A stretch of 64,000 bases of DNA from Dichetophora obliterata (GCA_963920525.1 OY986438.1:181106888-181170887); one strand, 5' to 3'; counted from the first letter of the stretch, positions 9,984 through 22,867 are shown. Numbers and translations are program-made. The notes: generated by a model not told the origin, from the letters alone.

Positions 9984-12900
9984 ATTTTAACTAAGATTCT
10001 TGAAAAAAAATCAAATTCCAGAAAACTTTTTTCTGAATATGCAGTCTTGTGTATATATGTATTAGAAACAATTTGGTGTATAAATCGTCCTTGTAGGATG
10101 TATGGTTTGGGAGTTATGACGGAAAAAGCACATGTTTTTGGCCAGCTTCCACTCCAAAAAGTGTTCTACAACTCCTAAACTACAAGAGATAGAGCAAAAT
10201 GCAATTGGACAAAGAAGTAACCCTACTTAAGGACGAGGACCTGGTGCTCATTTTAATGCATGAATCGTCCTTATCTGATATGTAGTTTTTATTTTAGAAA
10301 ATAAATAAAAAAAATAAAAATTGACAAAAAAGGGCACATGAAATTAACATGAAATCTAATTTTTAAAATTATTTTAAGGATACAATCTTGTGAACAGTAG
10401 CTTAAGGAACATTTTGATGCATAAATCGTCCTTTTATGATGTGTGGTTTAGAAGTTATGGCTAAAAAATAAAAAAAATCGCAAAAAACCACGTCAAAAAC
10501 TATGATTCATGTAAAAAATTTTAACTAAGATTCTTGAAAAAAAATCAAATTCCAGAAAACTTTTTTCTGAATATGCAGTCTTGTGTATATATGTATTAGA
10601 AACAATTTGGTGTATAACTCGTCCTTGTAGGATGTATGGTTTGGGAGTTATGACGGAAAAAGCACATGTTTTTGGCCAGCTTCCACTCCAAAAAGTGTTC
10701 TACAACTCCTAAACTACAAGAGATAGAGCAAAATGCATTTGGACAAAGAAGTACCCCTACTTAAGGACGAGGACCTGGTGCTCATTTTAATGCATGAATC
10801 GTCCTTATCTGATATGTAGTTTTTATTTTAGAAAATAAATAAAAAAAATAAAAATTGACAAAAAAGGGCACATGAAATTAACATGAAATCTAATTTTTAA
10901 AATTATTTTAAGGATACAGTCTTGTGAACAGTAGCTTAAGGAACATTTTGATGCATAAATCGTCCTTTTATGATGTATGGTTTAGAAGTTATGGCTAAAA
11001 AATCAAAAAAATCGCAAAAAACCACGTCAAAAACTATGATTCATGTAAAAAATTTTAACTAAGATTCTTGAAAAAAAATCAAATTCCAGAAAACTTTTTT
11101 CTGAATATGCAGTCTTGTGTATATATGTATTAGAAACAATTTGGTGTATAAATCGTCCTTGTAGGATGTATGGTTTGGGAGTTATGACGGAAAAAGCACA
11201 TGTTTTTGGCCAGCTTCCACTCCAAAAAGTGTTTTACAACTCCTAAACTACAAGAGATAGAGCAAAATGCATTTGGACAAAGAAGTACCCCTACTTAAGG
11301 ACGAGGACCTGGTGCTCATTTTAATGCATGAATCGTCCTTATCTGATATGTAGTTTTTATTTTAGAAAATAAATAAAAAAAATAAAAATTGACAAAAAAG
11401 GGCACATGAAATTAACATGAAATCTAATTTTTAAAATTATTTTAAGGATACAGTCTTGTGGGCAGTAGCTTAAGGAACATTTTGATGCATAAATCGTCCT
11501 TTTATGATGTATGGTTTAGAAGTTATGGCTAAAAAATCCAAAAAATCGCAAAAAACCACGTCAAAAACTATGATTCATGTAAAAAATTTTAACTAAGATT
11601 CTTGAAAAAAAATCAAATTCCAGAAAACTTTTTTCTGAATATGCAGTCTTGTGTATATATGTATTAGAAACAATTTGGTGTATAAATCGTCCTTGTAGGA
11701 TGTATGGTTTGGGAGTTATGACGGAAAAAGCACATGTTTTTGGCCAGCTTCCACTCCAAAAAGTGTTTTACAACTCCTAAACTACAAGAGATAGAGCAAA
11801 ATGCATTTGGACAAAGAAGTACCCCTACTTAAGGACGAGGACCTGGTGCTCATTTTAATGCATGAATCGTCCTTATCTGATATGTAGTTTTTATTTTAGA
11901 AAATAAATAAAAAAAATAAAAATTGACAAAAAAGGGCACATGAATTTAACATGAAATCTAATTTTTAAAATTATTTTAAGGATACAGTCTTGTGGGCAGT
12001 AGCTTAAGGAACATTTTGATGCATAAATCGTCCTTTTATGATGTATGGTTTAGAAGTTATGGCTAAAAAATCAAAAAAATCGCAAAAAACCACGTCAAAA
12101 ACTATGATTCATGTAAAAAATTTTAACTAAGATTCTTGAAAAAAACTCAAATTCCAGAAAACTTTTTTCTGAATATGCAGTCTTGTGTATGTATGTATTA
12201 GAAAATATTTGGTGTATAAATCGTCTTTGTAGGATGTATGGTTTGGAAGTTATGACGGAAAAAGCACATGTTTTTGGCCAGCTTCCACTCCAAAAAGTGT
12301 TCTACAACTCCTAAACTACAAGAGATAGAGCAAAATGCATTTGGACAAAAAGTAACCCTACTTAAGGACGAGGACCTGGTGCTCATTTTAATGCATGAAT
12401 CGTCCTTATCTGATATGTAGTTTTTATTTTAGAAAATAAATAAAAAAAATAAAAATTGACAAAAAAGGGCACATGAAATTAACATGAAATCTAATTTTTA
12501 AAATTATTTTAAGGATACAGTCTTGTGGGCAGTAGCTTAAGGAACATTTTGATGCATAAATCGTCCTTTTATGATGTATGGTTTAGAAGTTATGGCTAAA
12601 AAATCAAAAAAATCGCAAAAAACCACGTCAAAAACTATGATTCATGTAAAAAATTTTAACTAAGATTCTTGAAAAAAAATCAAATTCCAGAAAACTTTTT
12701 TCTGAATATGCAGTCTTGTGTATATATGTATTAGAAACAATTTGGTGTATAAATCGTCCTTGTAGGATGTATGGTTTGGGAGTTATGACGGAAAAAGCAC
12801 ATGTTTTTGGCCAGCTTCCACTCCAAAAAGTGTTCTACAACTCCTAAACTACAAGAGATAGAGCAAAATGCATTTGGACAAAGAAGTAACCCTACTTAAG

Positions 12901-14093
12901 GACGAGGACCTGGTGCTCATTTTAATGCATGAATCGTCCTTATCTGATATGTAGTTTTTATTTTAGAAAATAAATAAAAAAAATAAAAATTGACAAAAAA
13001 GGGCACATGAAATTAACATGAAATCTAATTTTTAAAATTATTTTAAGGATACAATCTTGTGAACAGTAGCTTAAGGAACATTTTGATGCATAAATCGTCC
13101 TTTTATGATGTGTGGTTTAGAAGTTATGGCTAAAAAATCAAAAAAATCGCAAAAAACCACGTCAAAAACTATGATTCATGTAAAAAATTTTAACTAAGAT
13201 TCTTGAAAAAAAATCAAATTCCAGAAAACTTTTTTCTGAATATGCAGTCTTGTGTATATATGTATTAGAAACAATTTGGTGTATAAATCGTCTTTGTAGG
13301 ATGTATGGTTTGGGAGTTATGACGGAAAAAGCACATGTTTTTGGCCAGCTTCCACTCCAAAAAGTGTTCTACAACTCCTAAACTACAAGAGATAGAGCAA
13401 AATGCATTTGAACAAAGAAGTAACCCTACTTAAGGACGAGGACCTGGTGCTCATTTTAATGCATGAATCGTCCTTATCTGATATGTAGTTTTTATTTTAG
13501 AAAATAAATAAAAAAAATAAAAATTGACAAAAAAGGGCACATGAAATTAAAATGAAATCTAATTTTTAAAATTATTTTAAGGATACAGTCTTGTGGGCAG
13601 TAGCTTAAGGAACTTTTTGATGCATAAATCGTCCTTTTATGATGTGTGGTTTAGAAGTTATGGCTAAAAAATCAAAAAAATCGCAAAAAACCACGTCAAA
13701 AACTATGATTCATGTAAAAAATTTTAACTAAGATTCTTGAAAAAAAATCAAATTCCAGAAAACTTTTTTCTGAATATGCAGTCTTGTGTATATATGTATT
13801 AGAAACAATTTGGTGTATAAATCGTCCTTGTAGGATGTATGGTTTGGGAGTTATGACGGAAAAAGCACATGTTTTTGGCCAGCTTCCACTCCAAAAAGTG
13901 TTCTACAACTCCTAAACTACAAGAGATAGAGCAAAATGCAATTGGACAAAGAAGTAACCCTACTTAAGGACGAGGACCTGGTGCTCATTTTAATGCATGA
14001 ATCGTCCTTATCTGATATGTAGTTTTTATTTTAGAAAATAAATAAAAAAAATAAAAATTGACAAAAAAGGGCACATGAATTTAACATGAAATC
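8917..14093 (+). repeat. Higher-order repeat 2, copy 1 (10 units, 3'-truncated)
   Basis: Units start at 8917, 9450, 9984, 10518, 11052, 11586, 12120, 12653, 13187 and 13721. Marks include the variant-B pair at 8917 and 9450, GTATAACTCGTCC in the unit at 10518, GTGTTTTACAAC at 11052 and 11586, another variant-B unit at 12120, and GGAACTTTTTGATGC in the unit at 13187. The tenth unit stops after GAAATCTAA (14093-14096) and joins directly to GATTCTTG of the next unit, a loss of about 169 bp. The marks recur about 5,169 bp downstream. Confidence 0.88.
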
Positions 14094-17000
14094 TAAGATT
14101 CTTGAAAAAAACTCAAATTCCAGAAAACTTTTTTCTGAATATGCAGTCTTGTGTATGTATGTATTAGAAAATATTTGGTGTATAAATCGTCTTTGTAGGA
14201 TGTATGGTTTGGAAGTTATGACGGAAAAAGCACATGTTTTTGGCCAGCTTCCACTCCAAAAAGTGTTCTACAACTCCTAAACTACAAGAGATAGAGCAAA
14301 ATGCATTTGGACAAAAAGTAACCCTACTTAAGGACGAGGACCTGGTGCTCATTTAAATGCATGAATCGTCCTTATCTGATATGTAGTTTTTATTTTAGAA
14401 AATAAATAAAAAAAATAAAAATTGACAAAAAAGGGCACATGAAATTAACATGAAATCTAATTTTTAAAATTATTTTAAGGATACAGTCTTATGGGCAGTA
14501 GCTTAAGGAACATTTTGATGCATAAATCGTCCTTTTATGATGTATGGTTTAGAAGTTATGGCTAAAAAATCAAAAAAATCGCAAAAAACCACGTCAAAAA
14601 CTATGATTCATGTAAAAAATTTTAACTAAGATTCTTGAAAAAAACTCAAATTCCAGAAAACTTTTTTCTGAATATGCAGTCTTGTGTATGTATGTATTAG
14701 AAAATATTTGGTGTATAAATCGTCTTTGTAGGATGTATGGTTTGGAAGTTATGACGGAAAAAGCACATGTTTTTGGCCAGCTTCCACTCCAAAAAGTGTT
14801 CTACAACTCCTAAACTACAAGAGATAGAGCAAAATGCATTTGGACAAAAAGTAACCCTACTTAAGGACGAGGACCTGGTGCTCATTTTAATGCATGAATC
14901 GTCCTTATCTGATATGTAGTTTTTATTTTAGAAAATAAATAAAAAAAATAAAAATTGACAAAAAAGGGCACATGAAATTAACATGAAATCTAATTTTTAA
15001 AATTATTTTAAGGATACAGTCTTGTGGGCAGTAGCTTAAGGAACATTTTGATGCATAAATCGTCCTTTTATGATGTATGGTTTAGAAGTTATGGCTAAAA
15101 AATCAAAAAAATCGCAAAAAAACTACGTCAAAAACTATGATTCATGTAAAAAATTTTAACTAAGATTCTTGAAAAAAAATCAAATTCCAGAAAACTTTTT
15201 TCTGAATATGCAGTCTTGTGTATATATGTATTAGAAACAATTTGGTGTATAAATCGTCCTTGTAGGATGTATGGTTTGGGAGTTATGACGGAAAAAGCAC
15301 ATGTTTTTGGCCAGCTTCCACTCCAAAAAGTGTTCTACAACTCCTAAACTACAAGAGATAGAGCAAAATGCAATTGGACAAAGAAGTAACCCTACTTAAG
15401 GACGAGGACCTGGTGCTCATTTTAATGCATGAATCGTCCTTATCTGATATGTAGTTTTTATTTTAGAAAATAAATAAAAAAAATAAAAATTGACAAAAAA
15501 GGGCACATGAAATTAACATGAAATCTAATTTTTAAAATTATTTTAAGGATACAATCTTGTGAACAGTAGCTTAAGGAACATTTTGATGCATAAATCGTCC
15601 TTTTATGATGTGTGGTTTAGAAGTTATGGCTAAAAAATAAAAAAAATCGCAAAAAACCACGTCAAAAACTATGATTCATGTAAAAAATTTTAACTAAGAT
15701 TCTTGAAAAAAAATCAAATTCCAGAAAACTTTTTTCTGAATATGCAGTCTTGTGTATATATGTATTAGAAACAATTTGGTGTATAACTCGTCCTTGTAGG
15801 ATGTATGGTTTGGGAGTTATGACGGAAAAAGCACATGTTTTTGGCCAGCTTCCACTCCAAAAAGTGTTCTACAACTCCTAAACTACAAGAGATAGAGCAA
15901 AATGCATTTGAACAAAGAAGTACCCCTACTTAAGGACGAGGACCTGGTGCTCATTTTAATGCATGAATCGTCCTTATCTGATATGTAGTTTTTATTTTAG
16001 AAAATAAATAAAAAAAATAAAAATTGACAAAAAAGGGCACATGAAATTAACATGAAATCTAATTTTTAAAATTATTTTAAGGATACAGTCTTGTGAACAG
16101 TAGCTTAAGGAACATTTTGATGCATAAATCGTCCTTTTATGATGTATGGTTTAGAAGTTATGGCTAAAAAATCAAAAAAATCGCAAAAAACCACGTCAAA
16201 AACTATGATTCATGTAAAAAATTTTAACTAAGATTCTTGAAAAAAAATCAAATTCCAGAAAACTTTTTTCTGAATATGCAGTCTTGTGTATATATGTATT
16301 AGAAACAATTTGGTGTATAAATCGTCCTTGTAGGATGTATGGTTTGGGAGTTATGACGGAAAAAGCACATGTTTTTGGCCAGCTTCCACTCCAAAAAGTG
16401 TTTTACAACTCCTAAACTACAAGAGATAGAGCAAAATGCATTTGGACAAAGAAGTACCCCTACTTAAGGACGAGGACCTGGTGCTCATTTTAATGCATGA
16501 ATCGTCCTTATCTGATATGTAGTTTTTATTTTAGAAAATAAATAAAAAAAATAAAAATTGACAAAAAAGGGCACATGAAATTAACATGAAATCTAATTTT
16601 TAAAATTATTTTAAGGATACAGTCTTGTGGGCAGTAGCTTAAGGAACATTTTGATGCATAAATCGTCCTTTTATGATGTATGGTTTAGAAGTTATGGCTA
16701 AAAAATCAAAAAAATCGCAAAAAACCACGTCAAAAACTATGATTCATGTAAAAAATTTTAACTAAGATTCTTGAAAAAAAATCAAATTCCAGAAAACTTT
16801 TTTCTGAATATGCAGTCTTGTGTATATATGTATTAGAAACAATTTGGTGTATAAATCGTCCTTGTAGGATGTATGGTTTGGGAGTTATGACGGAAAAAGC
16901 ACATGTTTTTGGCCAGCTTCCACTCCAAAAAGTGTTTTACAACTCCTAAACTACAAGAGATAGAGCAAAATGCATTTGGACAAAGAAGTACCCCTACTTA

Positions 17001-17288
17001 AGGACGAGGACCTGGTGCTCATTTTAATGCATGAATCGTCCTTATCTGATATGTAGTTTTTATTTTAGAAAATAAATAAAAAAAATAAAAATTGACAAAA
17101 AAGGGCACATGAATTTAACATGAAATCTAATTTTTAAAATTATTTTAAGGATACAGTCTTGTGGGCAGTAGCTTAAGGAACATTTTGATGCATAAATCGT
17201 CCTTTTATGATGTATGGTTTAGAAGTTATGGCTAAAAAATCAAAAAAATCGCAAAAAACCACGTCAAAAACTATGATTCATGTAAAAA

Positions 17289-17822
17289 ATTTTAACTAAG
17301 ATTCTTGAAAAAAACTCAAATTCCAGAAAACTTTTTTCTGAATATGCAGTCTTGTGTATGTATGTATTAGAAAATATTTGGTGTATAAATCGTCCTTGTA
17401 GGATGTATGGTTTGGGAGTTATGACGGAAAAAGCACATGTTTTTGGCCAGCTTCCACTCCAAAAAGTGTTCTACAACTCCTAAACTACAAGAGATAGAGC
17501 AAAATGCATTTGGACAAAGAAGTACCCCTACTTAAGGACGAGGACCTGGTGCTCATTTTAATGCATGAATCGTCCTTATCTGATATGTAGTTTTTATTTT
17601 AGAAAATAAATAAAAAAAATAAAAATTGACAAAAAAGGGCACATGAAATTAACATGAAATCTAATTTTTAAAATTATTTTAAGGATACAGTCTTGTGGGC
17701 AGTAGCTTAAGGAACATTTTGATGTATAAATCGTCCTTTTATGATGTATGGTTTAGAAGTTATGGCTAAAAAATCAAAAAAATCGCAAAAAACCACGTCA
17801 AAAACTATGATTCATGTAAAAA
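17289..17822 (+). repeat. Recombinant unit: variant-B start, reference-type remainder
   Basis: The first ~100 bases carry the variant-B set (ACTCAAATTCC, GTATGTATG, AAAATATTTGG). From TCGTCCTTGTAGG onward the unit is reference type (TTTGGGAG, GACAAAGAAGTACCCC). It also has GATGTATAAATCG near 17721. Its partner in the upstream HOR (12120-12652) is variant B throughout, so the switch happened after the HOR duplicated. Confidence 0.8.
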
Positions 17823-18356
17823 ATTTTAACTAAGATTCTTGAAAAAAACTCAAATTCCAGAAAACTTTTTTCTGAATATGCAGTCTTGTGTATGTATGTA
17901 TTAGAAAATATTTGGTGTATAAATCGTCTTTGTAGGATGTATGGTTTGGAAGTTATGACGGAAAAAGCACATGTTTTTGGCCAGCTTCCACTCCAAAAAG
18001 TGTTCTACAACTCCTAAACTACAAGAGATAGAGCAAAATGCATTTGGACAAAGAAGTAACCCTACTTAAGGACGAGGACCTGGTGCTCATTTTAATGCAT
18101 GAATCGTCCTTATCTGATATGTAGTTTTTATTTTAGAAAATAAATAAAAAAAATAAAAATTGACAAAAAAGGGCACATGAAATTAACATGAAATCTAATT
18201 TTTAAAATTATTTTAAGGATACAATCTTGTGAACAGTAGCTTAAGGAACATTTTGATGCATAAATCGTCCTTTTATGATGTGTGGTTTAGAAGTTATGGC
18301 TAAAAAATCAAAAAAATCGCAAAAAACCACGTCAAAAACTATGATTCATGTAAAAA
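17823..18356 (+). repeat. Recombinant unit: variant-B first third, other type after
   Basis: It carries variant B through TTTGGAAGTTATG (near 17945), then GACAAAGAAGTAACC, ATACAATCTTGTGAAC and GATGTGTGG as in its partner at 12653-13186, which has a reference-type start. The crossover lies between about 17960 and 18050. With the neighbour at 17289 it suggests gene conversion or unequal exchange between variant-B and other units. Confidence 0.78.
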
Positions 18357-19424
18357 ATTTTAACTAAGATTCTTGAAAAAAAATCAAATTCCAGAAAACT
18401 TTTTTCTGAATATGCAGTCTTGTGTATATATGTATTAGAAACAATTTGGTGTATAAATCGTCTTTGTAGGATGTATGGTTTGGGAGTTATGACGGAAAAA
18501 GCACATGTTTTTGGCCAGCTTCCACTCCAAAAAGTGTTCTACAACTCCTAAACTACAAGAGATAGAGCAAAATGCATTTGAACAAAGAAGTAACCCTACT
18601 TAAGGACGAGGACCTGGTGCTCATTTTAATGCATGAATCGTCCTTATCTGATATGTAGTTTTTATTTTAGAAAATAAATAAAAAAAATAAAAATTGACAA
18701 AAAAGGGCACATGAAATTAACATGAAATCTAATTTTTAAAATTATTTTAAGGATACAGTCTTGTGGGCAGTAGCTTAAGGAACTTTTTGATGCATAAATC
18801 GTCCTTTTATGATGTGTGGTTTAGAAGTTATGGCTAAAAAATCAAAAAAATCGCAAAAAACCACGTCAAAAACTATGATTCATGTAAAAAATTTTAACTA
18901 AGATTCTTGAAAAAAAATCAAATTCCAGAAAACTTTTTTCTGAATATGCAGTCTTGTGTATATATGTATTAGAAACAATTTGGTGTATAAATCGTCCTTG
19001 TAGGATGTATGGTTTGGGAGTTATGACGGAAAAAGCACATGTTTTTGGCCAGCTTCCACTCCAAAAAGTGTTCTACAACTCCTAAACTACAAGAGATAGA
19101 GCAAAATGCAATTGGACAAAGAAGTAACCCTACTTAAGGACGAGGACCTGGTGCTCATTTTAATGCATGAATCGTCCTTATCTGATATGTAGTTTTTATT
19201 TTAGAAAATAAATAAAAAAAATAAAAATTGACAAAAAAGGGCACATGAAATTAACATGAAATCTAATTTTTAAAATTATTTTAATGATACAGTCTTGTGA
19301 CCAGTAGCTTAAGGAACATTTTGATGCATAAATCGTCCTTTTATGATGTATGGTTTAGAAGTTATGGCTAAAAAATCAAAAAAATCGCAAAAAACCACGT
19401 CAAAAACTATGATTCATGTAAAAA

Positions 19425-19898
19425 ATTTTAACTAAGATTCTTGAAAAAAAATCAAATTCCAGAAAACTTTTTTCTGAATATGCAGTCTTGTGTATATATG
19501 TATTAGAAACAATTTGGTGTATAAATCGTCTTTGTAGGATGTATGGTTTGGGAGTTATGACGGAAAAAGCACATGTTTTTGGCCAGCTTCCACTCCAAAA
19601 AGTGTTCTACAACTCCTAAACTACAAGAGATAGAGCAAAATGCAATTGGACAAAGAAGTAACCCTACTTAAGGACGAGGACCTGGTGCTCATTTTAATGC
19701 ATGAATCGTCCTTATCTGATATGTAGTTTTTATTTTAGAAAATAAATAAAAAAAATAAAAATTGACAAAAAAGGGCACATGAAATTAACATGAAATCTAA
19801 TTTTTAAAATTATTTTAAGGATACAGTCTTGTGGGCAGTAGCTTAAGGAACTTTTTGATGCATAAATCGTCCTTTTATGATGTGTGGTTTAGAAGTTA
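19425..19898 (+). repeat. Last forward unit before the inversion (3'-truncated)
   Basis: The unit runs to phase 474 and ends GGTTTAGAAGTTA where others continue TGGCTAAAA. It has TCGTCTTTG, GCAATTGG, TAACCC, GGAACTTTTTGATGC and GATGTGTGG, a mix of the marks of the two preceding units. Two extra A bases (19899-19900) separate it from the inverted piece. Confidence 0.85.
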
Positions 19899-20238
19899 AA
19901 ATGCATCAAAATGTTCCTTAAGCTACTGCCCACAAGACTGTATCCTTAAAATAATTTTAAAAATTAGATTTCATGTTAATTTCATGTGCCCTTTTTTGTC
20001 AATTTTTATTTTTTTTATTTATTTTCTAAAATAAAAACTACATATCAGATAAGGACGATTCATGCATTAAAATGAGCACCAGGTCCTCGTCCTTAAGTAG
20101 GGGTACTTCTTTGTCCAAATGCATTTTGCTCTATCTCTTGTAGTTTAGGAGTTGTAGAACACTTTTTGGAGTGGAAGCTGGCCAAAAACATGTGCTTTTT
20201 CCGTCATAACTCCCAAACCATACATCCTACAAGGACGA
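19526..20238. repeat. Palindrome: 338-bp arms, 37-base spacer
   Basis: The forward arm 19526-19863 and the inverted arm 19901-20238 are the same length and complementary apart from about five base differences; the spacer is 19864-19900. The inverted arm can also pair with the following forward unit (from 20300 on), with a 61-base spacer. Such a structure can fold into a hairpin when single-stranded and is prone to deletion in cloning and to fold-back artefacts in sequencing. Confidence 0.85.
19901..20238 (-). repeat. Inverted satellite segment (338 bp)
   Basis: The + strand here reads ATGCATCAAAATGTTCC and ends CATCCTACAAGGACGA, the reverse complement of unit phases 102 to 439. It is the only minus-strand satellite in the window. 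The inverted piece has GCATTTGGAC, TACCCCTA, TCGTCCTTG and AACATTTTG alleles. The adjoining left unit has GCAATTGG, TAACCC, TCGTCTTTG and AACTTTTTG, so the piece is not the neighbour simply flipped. The right edge shares one A with the resuming forward sequence. Confidence 0.95.
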
Positions 20239-20732
20239 AACTTTTTTCTGAATATGCAGTCTTGTGTATATATGTATTAGAAACAATTTGGTGTATAAAT
20301 CGTCCTTGTAGGATGTATGGTTTGGGAGTTATGACGGAAAAAGCACATGTTTTTGGCCAGCTTCCACTCCAAAAAGTGTTCTACAACTCCTAAACTACAA
20401 GAGATAGAGCAAAATGCAATTGGACAAAGAAGTAACCCTACTTAAGGACGAGGACCTGGTGCTCATTTTAATGCATGAATCGTCCTTATCTGATATGTAG
20501 TTTTTATTTTAGAAAATAAATAAAAAAAATAAAAATTGACAAAAAAGGACACATGAATTTAACATGAAATCTAATTTTTAAAATTATTTTAAGGATACAG
20601 TCTTGTGAACAGTAGCTTAAGGAACATTTTGATGCATAAATCGTCCTTTTATGATGTATGGTTTAGAAGTTATGGCTAAAAAATCAAAAAAATCGCAAAA
20701 AACCACGTCAAAAACTATGATTCATGTAAAAA
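20239..20732 (+). repeat. First forward unit after the inversion (5'-truncated)
   Basis: The unit resumes at phase 40 with AAACTTTTTTCTGAATATG (virtual start 20199). It carries GCAATTGG, TAACCC, GGACACATGAATTT and GTGAACAG. GGACACATGAATTT is otherwise seen only in the boundary unit at 8383-8916. Confidence 0.85.
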
Positions 20733-22334
20733 ATTTTAACTAAGATTCTTGAAAAAAAATCAAATTCCAGAAAACTTTTTTCTGAATATGCAGTCTTGTG
20801 TATATATGTATTAGAAACAATTTGGTGTATAAATCGTCCTTGTAGGATGTATGGTTTGGGAGTTATGACGGAAAAAGCACATGTTTTTGGCCAGCTTCCA
20901 CTCCAAAAAGTGTTCTACAACTCCTAAACTACAAGAGATAGAGCAAAATGCATTTGGACAAAGAAGTAACCCTACTTAAGGACGAGGACCTGGTGCTCAT
21001 TTTAATGCATGAATCGTCCTTATCTGATATGTAGTTTTTATTTTAGAAAATAAATAAAAAAAATAAAAATTGACAAAAAAGGGCACATGAAATTAACATG
21101 AAATCTAATTTTTAAAATTATTTTAAGGATACAGTCTTGTGGGCAGTAGCTTAAGGAACATTTTGATGCATAAATCGTCCTTTTATGATGCATGGTTTAG
21201 AAGTTATGGCTAAAAAATCAAAAAAATCGCAAAAAACCACGTCAAAAACTATGATTCATGTAAAAAATTTTAACTAAGATTCTTGAAAAAAAATCAAATT
21301 CCAGAAAACTTTTTTCTGAATATGCAGTCTTGTGTATATATGTATTAGAAACAATTTGGTGTATAAATCGTCCTTGTAGGATGTATGGTTTGGGAGTTAT
21401 GACGGAAAAAGCACATGTTTTTGGCCAGCTTCCACTCCAAAAAGTGTTCTACAACTCCTAAACTACAAGAGATAGAGCAAAATGCATTTGGACAAAGAAG
21501 TACCCCTACTTAAGGACGAGGACCTGGTGCTCATTTTAATGCATGAATCGTCCTTATCTGATATGTAGTTTTTATTTTAGAAAATAAATAAAAAAAATAA
21601 AAATTGACAAAAAAGGGCACATGAAATTAACATGAAATCTAATTTTTAAAATTATTTTAAGGATACAGTCTTGTGGGCAGTAGCTTAAGAAACATTTTGA
21701 TGCATAAATCGTCCTTTTATGATGTATGGTTTAGAAGTTATGGCTAAAAAATCAAAAAAATCGCAAAAAACCACGTCAAAAACTATGATTCATGTAAAAA
21801 ATTTTAACTAAGATTCTTGAAAAAAACTCAAATTCCAGAAAACTTTTTTCTGAATATGCAGTCTTGTGTATGTATGTATTAGAAAATATTTGGTGTATAA
21901 ATCGTCTTTGTAGGATGTATGGTTTGGAAGTTATGACGGAAAAAGCACATGTTTTTGGCCAGCTTCCACTCCAAAAAGTGTTCTACAACTCCTAAACTAC
22001 ACGAGATAGAGCAAAATGCATTTGGACAAAGAAGTACCCCTACTTCAGGACGAGGACCTGGTGCTCATTTTAATGCATGAATCGTCCTTATCTGATATGT
22101 AGTTTTTATTTTAGAAAATAAATAAAAAAAATAAAAATTGACAAAAAAGGGCACATGAAATTAACATGAAATCTAATTTTTAAAATTATTTTAAGGATAC
22201 AGTCTTGTGGGCAGTAGCTTAAGGAACATTTTGATGTATAAATCGTCCTTTTATGATGTATGGTTTAGAAGTTATGGCTAAAAAATCAAAAAAATCGCAA
22301 AAAACCACGTCAAAAACTATGATTCATGTAAAAA

Positions 22335-22867
22335 ATTTTAACTAAGATTCTTGAAAAAAATCAAATTCCAGAAAACTTTTTTCTGAATATGCAGTCTTGT
22401 GTATATATGTATTAGAAACAATTTGGTGTATAAATCGTCCTTGTAGGATGTATGGTTTGGGAGTTATGACGGAAAAAGCACATGTTTTTGGCCAGCTTCC
22501 ACTCCAAAAAGTGTTCTACAACTCCTAAACTACAAGAGATAGAGCAAAATGCATTTGGAAAAAGGAGTATTCATTCTTAAGGAGGAAGACCTGGTGCTCA
22601 TTTTAATGCATGAATCGTCCTTATCTGATATGTAGTTTTTATTTTAGAAAATAAATAAAAAAAATAAAAATTGACAAAAAAGGGCACATGAAATTAACAT
22701 GAAATCTAATTTTTAAAATTATTTTAAGGATACAGTCTTGTGGGCAGTAGCTTAAGGAACATTTTGATGCATAAATCGTCCTTTTATGATGAGTGGTTTA
22801 GAAGTTATGGCTAAAAAATCAAAAAAATCGCAAAAAACCACGTCAAAAACTATGATTCATGTAAAAA
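22335..22867 (+). repeat. Divergent unit with GGAGTATTC allele
   Basis: This 533-bp unit reads TTTGGAAAAAGGAGTATTC, then CTTAAGGAGGAAGACC, and later GATGAGTGGTTTAG. Related alleles (GGAGTATCCC) occur in the units at 28486 and 31036, and GGAGTATCTC is the rule in much of the right third. It is an early outlier of an allele class otherwise found to the right. Confidence 0.8.

Larger units (their letters stand above)
14094..19424 (+). repeat. Higher-order repeat 2, copy 2 (10 units)
   Basis: Units start at about 14094 (virtual start 14086), then 14619, 15153, 15687, 16221, 16755, 17289, 17823, 18357 and 18891. Partners in copy 1 lie 5,169-5,170 bp upstream and share CTCATTTAAATGC (14347), AAAAAACTACG (15118), GTATAACTCGTCC (15780), GTGTTTTACAAC (16400, 16933) and GGAACTTTTTG (18780). 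Differences are GCATTTGAAC at 15902 and the recombinant units at 17289 and 17823. The tenth unit is complete here, unlike in copy 1. Confidence 0.87.

Noticed and set aside
14086..14280. 64-codon plus-strand open frames starting at unit joints (also 40035, 44342)
   Set aside because: The start codon comes from a deletion joint (14086) or from an altered unit start ATGTTAACC/ATGATAACC. The rest is ordinary satellite.
19526..20238. Terminator or mobile-element terminal inverted repeat
   Set aside because: The inverted arms are plain satellite sequence with no unique interior, target duplication or transposase frame. The spacer is only 37 bases.
20166..20393. 75-codon plus-strand open frame
   Set aside because: It runs across the right edge of the inverted segment, so it is an accidental fusion of reverse and forward satellite sequence.
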